DNA of 10,268 nt from Bacteroidota bacterium (GTDB lineage: Bacteria > Bacteroidota > Ignavibacteria > Ignavibacteriales > Melioribacteraceae), in contig JAKAMS010000063.1 of assembly GCA_021812745.1 (NCBI GenBank), forward strand, positions 1 through 10,268. Direction: 5' to 3'. The notes beneath the pieces are model-generated. The model made no database searches. It was not told the DNA's origin and worked only from the letters and a program-made list of their open reading frames with translations. A program made the translations under genes and the position numbers. Positions 6,737 to 10,268 of this stretch are shown piece after piece. The stretch's first letter is position 1. Every line of letters begins with the position of its first letter.

Positions 6737-9700
6737 GTGAAACCACGATTGTTGAAAAATATTATTATAATTTTTTTACTTTTCTCTCTAGTTCCAATTG
6801 CTTCGCATGGTCAATCAACAGAAGATTACCATGAATATCAATTCAATCAGATTAAAGTTGAAGACGGGCTATCTCAGAGTACAGTCTTTTGTATGCTTCA
6901 AGACCGCAAAGGGTTTCTCTGGTTCGGAACAGCAAATGGATTGAACCGTTACGATGGATATAGTTTTGTTGTTTATGCTAATGACCCGGCCGATTCTACA
7001 ACAATTTCTGATAACGGAATTTTATCTCTTTTTGAAGACAAAGATGGTTTTATCTGGGCGGGAACAGTGGGCGGGGTTTTAAATAAATACGATAGAAAAA
7101 AGGGAACATTTACACATCTCAATTTTACAGATAATCTACAAACGGAAAATGATCCGGATGAAAAGTATTACGATTTTCCTCTGCCTTTCTCAAGAAATAA
7201 TAATAGATCTATAACTGTAATTCAGCAAGACAAAAATGGTTTTTTGTGGATAGGAACTTGGGGGAAAGGATTAATTAAATTTGATCCGGTAAGCAACAAG
7301 TATGAACATTTCCATTATGATAAAAATCAGCCGGGAAGACTTCAATCCAACAGGGTGAAAGCAATAATTCCATGCAGCGATGGAACTGTGTGGGTTGGTA
7401 CGTTGGGCGGAGGACTTTATAAATTTTTTAGCAACGAGAATCAAACTCGAATTCAGAAATATGAACAAAATGAGAATAATTGGAGCTTGAGCGATAACAA
7501 AGTCATCTCACTATTTAAAGATCAAGATGAAAATTTGTGGATTGGAACCTACGGCGGAGGATTGAACAAACTTTCAAAACAATTTCAATCGGTTGACGCA
7601 TCAAAAGCAAAATTTGAAAGATTTATAAATAGTCCGCAAATAAACAGTTTATCCAGCAATATCGTTACTTCAATAATTCAGAGCACAGACAAATCTCTTT
7701 GGTTTGGAACCCTTGGCGGAGGATTGAACCGCTATGATTTAAAAACTAAAAAATTTACCGTTTATAAAAACGATTCTAAAGTTCCAACATCTCTTCAGAA
7801 AAATGATATTCTTTCTTTATTGGTAGACAAATCCGGAACTCTTTGGATCGGCACAAATCTCGGCAAAGGTCTTAGCCGTCTTGAACGCAGCACAATAAAA
7901 TTCGGGCAGATTAATAAAGATGCGAATGGTGTCAATGGTTTGAATGATGATGTTGTCTGGGCTATAAATGTGGATAAAAATTCTGTTGTTTGGATAGGAA
8001 CTTACAAAGGCGGTCTGAACAAATATGACCGCAAGAACGGAAAATTTTCATTCTATAAGTCCGATAAAAATATCAAAACAACATTAAGTGATAATCATAT
8101 TCGTTCCATTGTTGATGACGAGAACGGATATTTGTGGATTGGCACTTACAGCGGGGGCTTAAATAAATTTAATAAATCAACCGGAAGATCTACGCGATAT
8201 ACTTTTGACTCCAGTGGCTCTATAGACCGTGGTTCAAATCAAGTTCAAGCGATATTTATTGATCGAGCTAAAAATTTATGGATTGGTACTTTTGGCGGCG
8301 GTCTGAATAAAGTTAACGCCGAAGATCTCAAATCAAATAATATTCGATTCGAAAAATTTGTTCATGATGCGAATGATCCGTTTAGTCTAAACGATGATAG
8401 AGTTTATTGCATAACCGAAGACCGGGATGGAATTTTCTGGATAGGAACTTTTGGCGGCGGTCTAAACAAATTCGACCCCAAGAAAAAAAAATTCATCTCT
8501 TATAAAAATATTCCGGGGGATGAATCTAGCCTTGCAGATAACAGAGTAATGACAATTTATGAAGACAATTTTAGCAACCTGTGGATTGGATCTTACGGCG
8601 GGGGACTTCAGAAATTTGATAAACGCACAGAAAAATTTAAACGGTTCAATAAAAAAAACCGATTGATCAGCTCGGTGGTATATGGAATTCTTGAAGACAA
8701 CAGTAATAATCTTTGGATGAGTACTGACAATGGTCTATTCAAATTTAGCATAGCAACGGAAATATTTACTCAATATGATCTGCACGATGGTCTGCAGAGC
8801 ACGGAATTCAGCGGCGGCGCATATTTTAAATCTAGGAATGGAGAAATGTTCTTTGGTGGAATTAACGGGTTCAATTATTTTTATCCAGATAGCGTTAAGG
8901 ATAATTTATTTATTCCGCCGATAGCAATTAGCAATGTAAGAATATTCAGCAATCCCGTGAGAGGGGAAATAGATTCTCTGTCGCTTTCATATTCACAAAA
9001 TTTCTTTTCGTTTGAATTCGCCGCTCTCGATTTTACAAATCCGGAGGATAACCAATACGCTTATATCCTAGAAGGATTAGATTCGGATTGGCACTATGTT
9101 GATTCTCGTAGAAGAATTATAAACTATTCTAATCTATCACCGGGAGAATATGTTTTCCGGGTACGCGGTTCAAACAACGATGGTGCGTGGAATAATGAAG
9201 GAGCTAAAATTCATATAACAATTTTACCGCCAATTTGGAAAAGGTGGTGGTTTATAACAGCAGCGCTTTTCTTTATTGCGGTTTCCATCTTTTATCTGAG
9301 TACTATTCGTTTCAGAAGCTTGCTCGCAATTGAAAAACTAAAAGGAAAACTCGCAGCGGATTTGCATGATAATGTCGGTTCCGGTTTAACTGAAATTTCA
9401 ATTCTAAGTGAACTTGCTACACAAAAAATAAAAAATGTAGAAGAGGGTCCATCTCAAAACTTAAATGCAATAAGCGAAAAAGCAAGACAACTGATTGACA
9501 GCATGAGCGACATTGTCTGGATGGTTAATCCGCAGCGCGATTCTTTTCATCATCTTATTATGAGGTTGAAAGATACATATAGCGATTTGCTCTATTCTTC
9601 CGAAATCTCATTTAAGACTACTAATTTGGAAAAGCTAAGTTCGCTTAAATTGCCGATGGAATACAAACAGAATATGTATCTGATCTTTAAGGAAGGAATT

Positions 9701-9970
9701 AATAACGCAATAAAACACAGCAAATGTAAAAAGATATTTCTTGATGCTTCTCTTAACAAAGACAACATAGTTCTGGTTTTGAAAGACGATGGTGCCGGCT
9801 TTGACACAGAAAATGTAAAACTTGGTAATGGACTAACAAATATGAAAAGACGTGCTCATTCGATAGGGTGCGAATTGATTATTGACTCAACTAATGAAGG
9901 CACATCACTTACGTTTACTGGAAAACTAGGAGGGATTAAAAAAATGTTTCTTTCTTTAATGAAGTCATAA
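6737..9970 (+). CDS. Two-component sensor histidine kinase with double periplasmic propeller (Reg_prop, Y_Y_Y, HisKA_3, HATPase)
   Basis: This is a 1077-residue membrane sensor kinase. A signal segment (about 1-25) precedes 14 propeller motifs of the LWIGT type with W at residues 62, 107, 171, 219, 268, 322, 370, 419, 467, 515, 568, 616 and 660, plus a degenerate MFFGG at 704-708. Fourteen blades fit two seven-bladed propellers. Then come a Y_Y_Y domain (about 755-828, ending PGEYVFRVRGSNNDGAWN), one membrane helix (about 836-856), and a HisKA_3-type dimerisation domain LAADLHDNVGSGLTEIS with phospho-acceptor H877 and DIVWMVNPQRDS. The ATPase domain has N-box EGINNAIKH (986-994), G1 DDGAG (1017-1021) and G2 GNGLTNM (1030-1036). 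All kinase motifs look intact. By family the propellers sense a ligand in the periplasm, and the kinase phosphorylates a NarL-type regulator, which follows 84 bp later. The start is GTG 6737; the ribosome binding site is weak (AAGAA at 6727-6731), but the signal peptide fits. The lipoprotein gene diverges from it. Confidence 0.95.
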   Translation: MKPRLLKNIIIIFLLFSLVPIASHGQSTEDYHEYQFNQIKVEDGLSQSTVFCMLQDRKGFLWFGTANGLNRYDGYSFVVYANDPADSTTISDNGILSLFEDKDGFIWAGTVGGVLNKYDRKKGTFTHLNFTDNLQTENDPDEKYYDFPLPFSRNNNRSITVIQQDKNGFLWIGTWGKGLIKFDPVSNKYEHFHYDKNQPGRLQSNRVKAIIPCSDGTVWVGTLGGGLYKFFSNENQTRIQKYEQNENNWSLSDNKVISLFKDQDENLWIGTYGGGLNKLSKQFQSVDASKAKFERFINSPQINSLSSNIVTSIIQSTDKSLWFGTLGGGLNRYDLKTKKFTVYKNDSKVPTSLQKNDILSLLVDKSGTLWIGTNLGKGLSRLERSTIKFGQINKDANGVNGLNDDVVWAINVDKNSVVWIGTYKGGLNKYDRKNGKFSFYKSDKNIKTTLSDNHIRSIVDDENGYLWIGTYSGGLNKFNKSTGRSTRYTFDSSGSIDRGSNQVQAIFIDRAKNLWIGTFGGGLNKVNAEDLKSNNIRFEKFVHDANDPFSLNDDRVYCITEDRDGIFWIGTFGGGLNKFDPKKKKFISYKNIPGDESSLADNRVMTIYEDNFSNLWIGSYGGGLQKFDKRTEKFKRFNKKNRLISSVVYGILEDNSNNLWMSTDNGLFKFSIATEIFTQYDLHDGLQSTEFSGGAYFKSRNGEMFFGGINGFNYFYPDSVKDNLFIPPIAISNVRIFSNPVRGEIDSLSLSYSQNFFSFEFAALDFTNPEDNQYAYILEGLDSDWHYVDSRRRIINYSNLSPGEYVFRVRGSNNDGAWNNEGAKIHITILPPIWKRWWFITAALFFIAVSIFYLSTIRFRSLLAIEKLKGKLAADLHDNVGSGLTEISILSELATQKIKNVEEGPSQNLNAISEKARQLIDSMSDIVWMVNPQRDSFHHLIMRLKDTYSDLLYSSEISFKTTNLEKLSSLKLPMEYKQNMYLIFKEGINNAIKHSKCKKIFLDASLNKDNIVLVLKDDGAGFDTENVKLGNGLTNMKRRAHSIGCELIIDSTNEGTSLTFTGKLGGIKKMFLSLMKS
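6917..8860 (+). repeat. Tandem coding repeats of propeller blades, about 48 codons each
   Basis: Within the kinase gene the LW-x-GT blade motif recurs 14 times at intervals of 45, 64, 48, 49, 54, 48, 49, 48, 48, 53, 48, 44 and 45 residues. Blades 5, 6 and 8-12 also share the following GGGLNK-type turn (LNR in 6, GGLNK with K or S before it in 8 and 9, LQK in 12). The similarity reaches the DNA: GGCGGCGGTCT followed by AANAAA occurs at both about 8295 and 8453. This is divergent internal duplication of a structural unit, not a recent exact repeat. Confidence 0.85.
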
Positions 9971-9976
9971 TTCTAA

Positions 9977-10012
9977 AAATTGCTTTTCGGAATATCATTT
10001 GTTAAGCAGTTT
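9977..10012 (+). other. Possible stem-loop between kinase and response regulator genes
   Basis: AAATTGCTT (9977-9985) can pair with AAGCAGTTT (10004-10012) over nine pairs, one of them G-U, with an 18-base loop. It is followed by CTAAAAAAATATT rather than a T-run, so it does not look like an intrinsic terminator. It could modulate expression of the regulator relative to the kinase, or be chance. Confidence 0.25.
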
Positions 10013-10054
10013 CTAAAAAAATATTATTTTATACCTAAGGTGAGGACGAAAATA

Positions 10055-10268
10055 ATGATCAAAGTAGCAATCATAGAAGACAACAACACAATCCGCGAAG
10101 GGCTAGCAGCTTTAATTAATGGCACCGGCGGCTATAGCTGCATTGGATCTTATGGTGATTGTGAGTCTTTTCTCTCTAAACTTTCGGCAATAGATGTTGA
10201 TGTTGTTTTGATGGATATAGGTTTACCCGGAATGAGTGGAATTGATGGTATTGTGAAAGCAAAGAAGA
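10055..10268 (+). CDS. Response regulator, receiver domain (3' truncated by window edge)
   Basis: An ATG at 10055 preceded by a strong AAGGTGAGG ribosome binding site (10038-10045, nine bases from the start) opens a frame that runs off the right edge after 71 codons. The product begins MIKVAIIEDNNTIREGLAAL, with the paired acidic residues E8 and D9 that bind magnesium, and reaches DVDVVLMDIGLPGMSGIDG, which places the phospho-acceptor at D54. The expected threonine and lysine of the receiver domain and the output domain lie beyond the window. Since the kinase 84 bp upstream is of the HisKA_3 type, a LuxR/NarL-type DNA-binding output domain is the likeliest continuation; this is inferred from pairing habits, not seen. 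It is very probably transcribed with the kinase and is its phosphorylation partner. Confidence 0.92.
   Translation, partial: MIKVAIIEDNNTIREGLAALINGTGGYSCIGSYGDCESFLSKLSAIDVDVVLMDIGLPGMSGIDGIVKAKK

Overview
The window looks like chromosomal DNA from an AT-rich member of the Bacteroidota, or the neighbouring Ignavibacteria/Chlorobi branch. The evidence is a TonB-dependent receptor with an N-terminal carboxypeptidase-regulatory-like domain, a periplasmic 'two-component regulator propeller' sensor kinase with a Y_Y_Y domain, and a glucosidase-type enzyme of the glycogen-debranching fold. Several genes have clear Shine-Dalgarno sequences (GGAG or AGGTGAGG, 5 to 9 nt before ATG). Members of the class Bacteroidia rarely show these, so an Ignavibacteria-like host is my preferred inference; no marker gene in the window settles it.

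Layout. (1) Positions 3-1727 (+) hold the 3' part of an amylo-alpha-1,6-glucosidase/GH15-like (alpha/alpha)6-barrel enzyme cut by the left window edge. AT-rich hairpins follow it, then a 69-codon unrecognised gene (1863-2072, +) and a DUF4342-type small protein (2192-2443, +) whose N-terminus looks frameshifted. (2) Positions 6567-2470 (-) hold a series of five genes on one strand: a lipoprotein, a TonB-dependent receptor, a STAS/SpoIIAA-like protein, an NTF2-fold SgcJ/EcaC-type protein and a stand-alone PAS protein. The first four are tightly packed, with gaps of 56, 43 and -1 bp. The PAS gene lies 199 bp further on and may be a separate unit. (3) Diverging from the lipoprotein across a 169-bp region, 6737-9970 (+) encodes a 1077-residue sensor histidine kinase with 14 propeller repeats. 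It is followed at 10055 by the receiver domain of its probable response regulator, cut by the right window edge.

How the genes may work together (inference). The kinase has an extracytoplasmic double propeller, as in the hybrid two-component sensors of Bacteroides that detect glycan fragments. Here it is a classical split kinase plus regulator. Its divergent placement next to the lipoprotein/TonB-receptor pair suggests that it controls uptake through that receptor. The STAS, NTF2-fold and PAS proteins behind the receptor are all single-domain proteins with no recognisable output module. That is the least expected feature of the window. I saw no tRNA, rRNA, CRISPR array, transposase or integrase.
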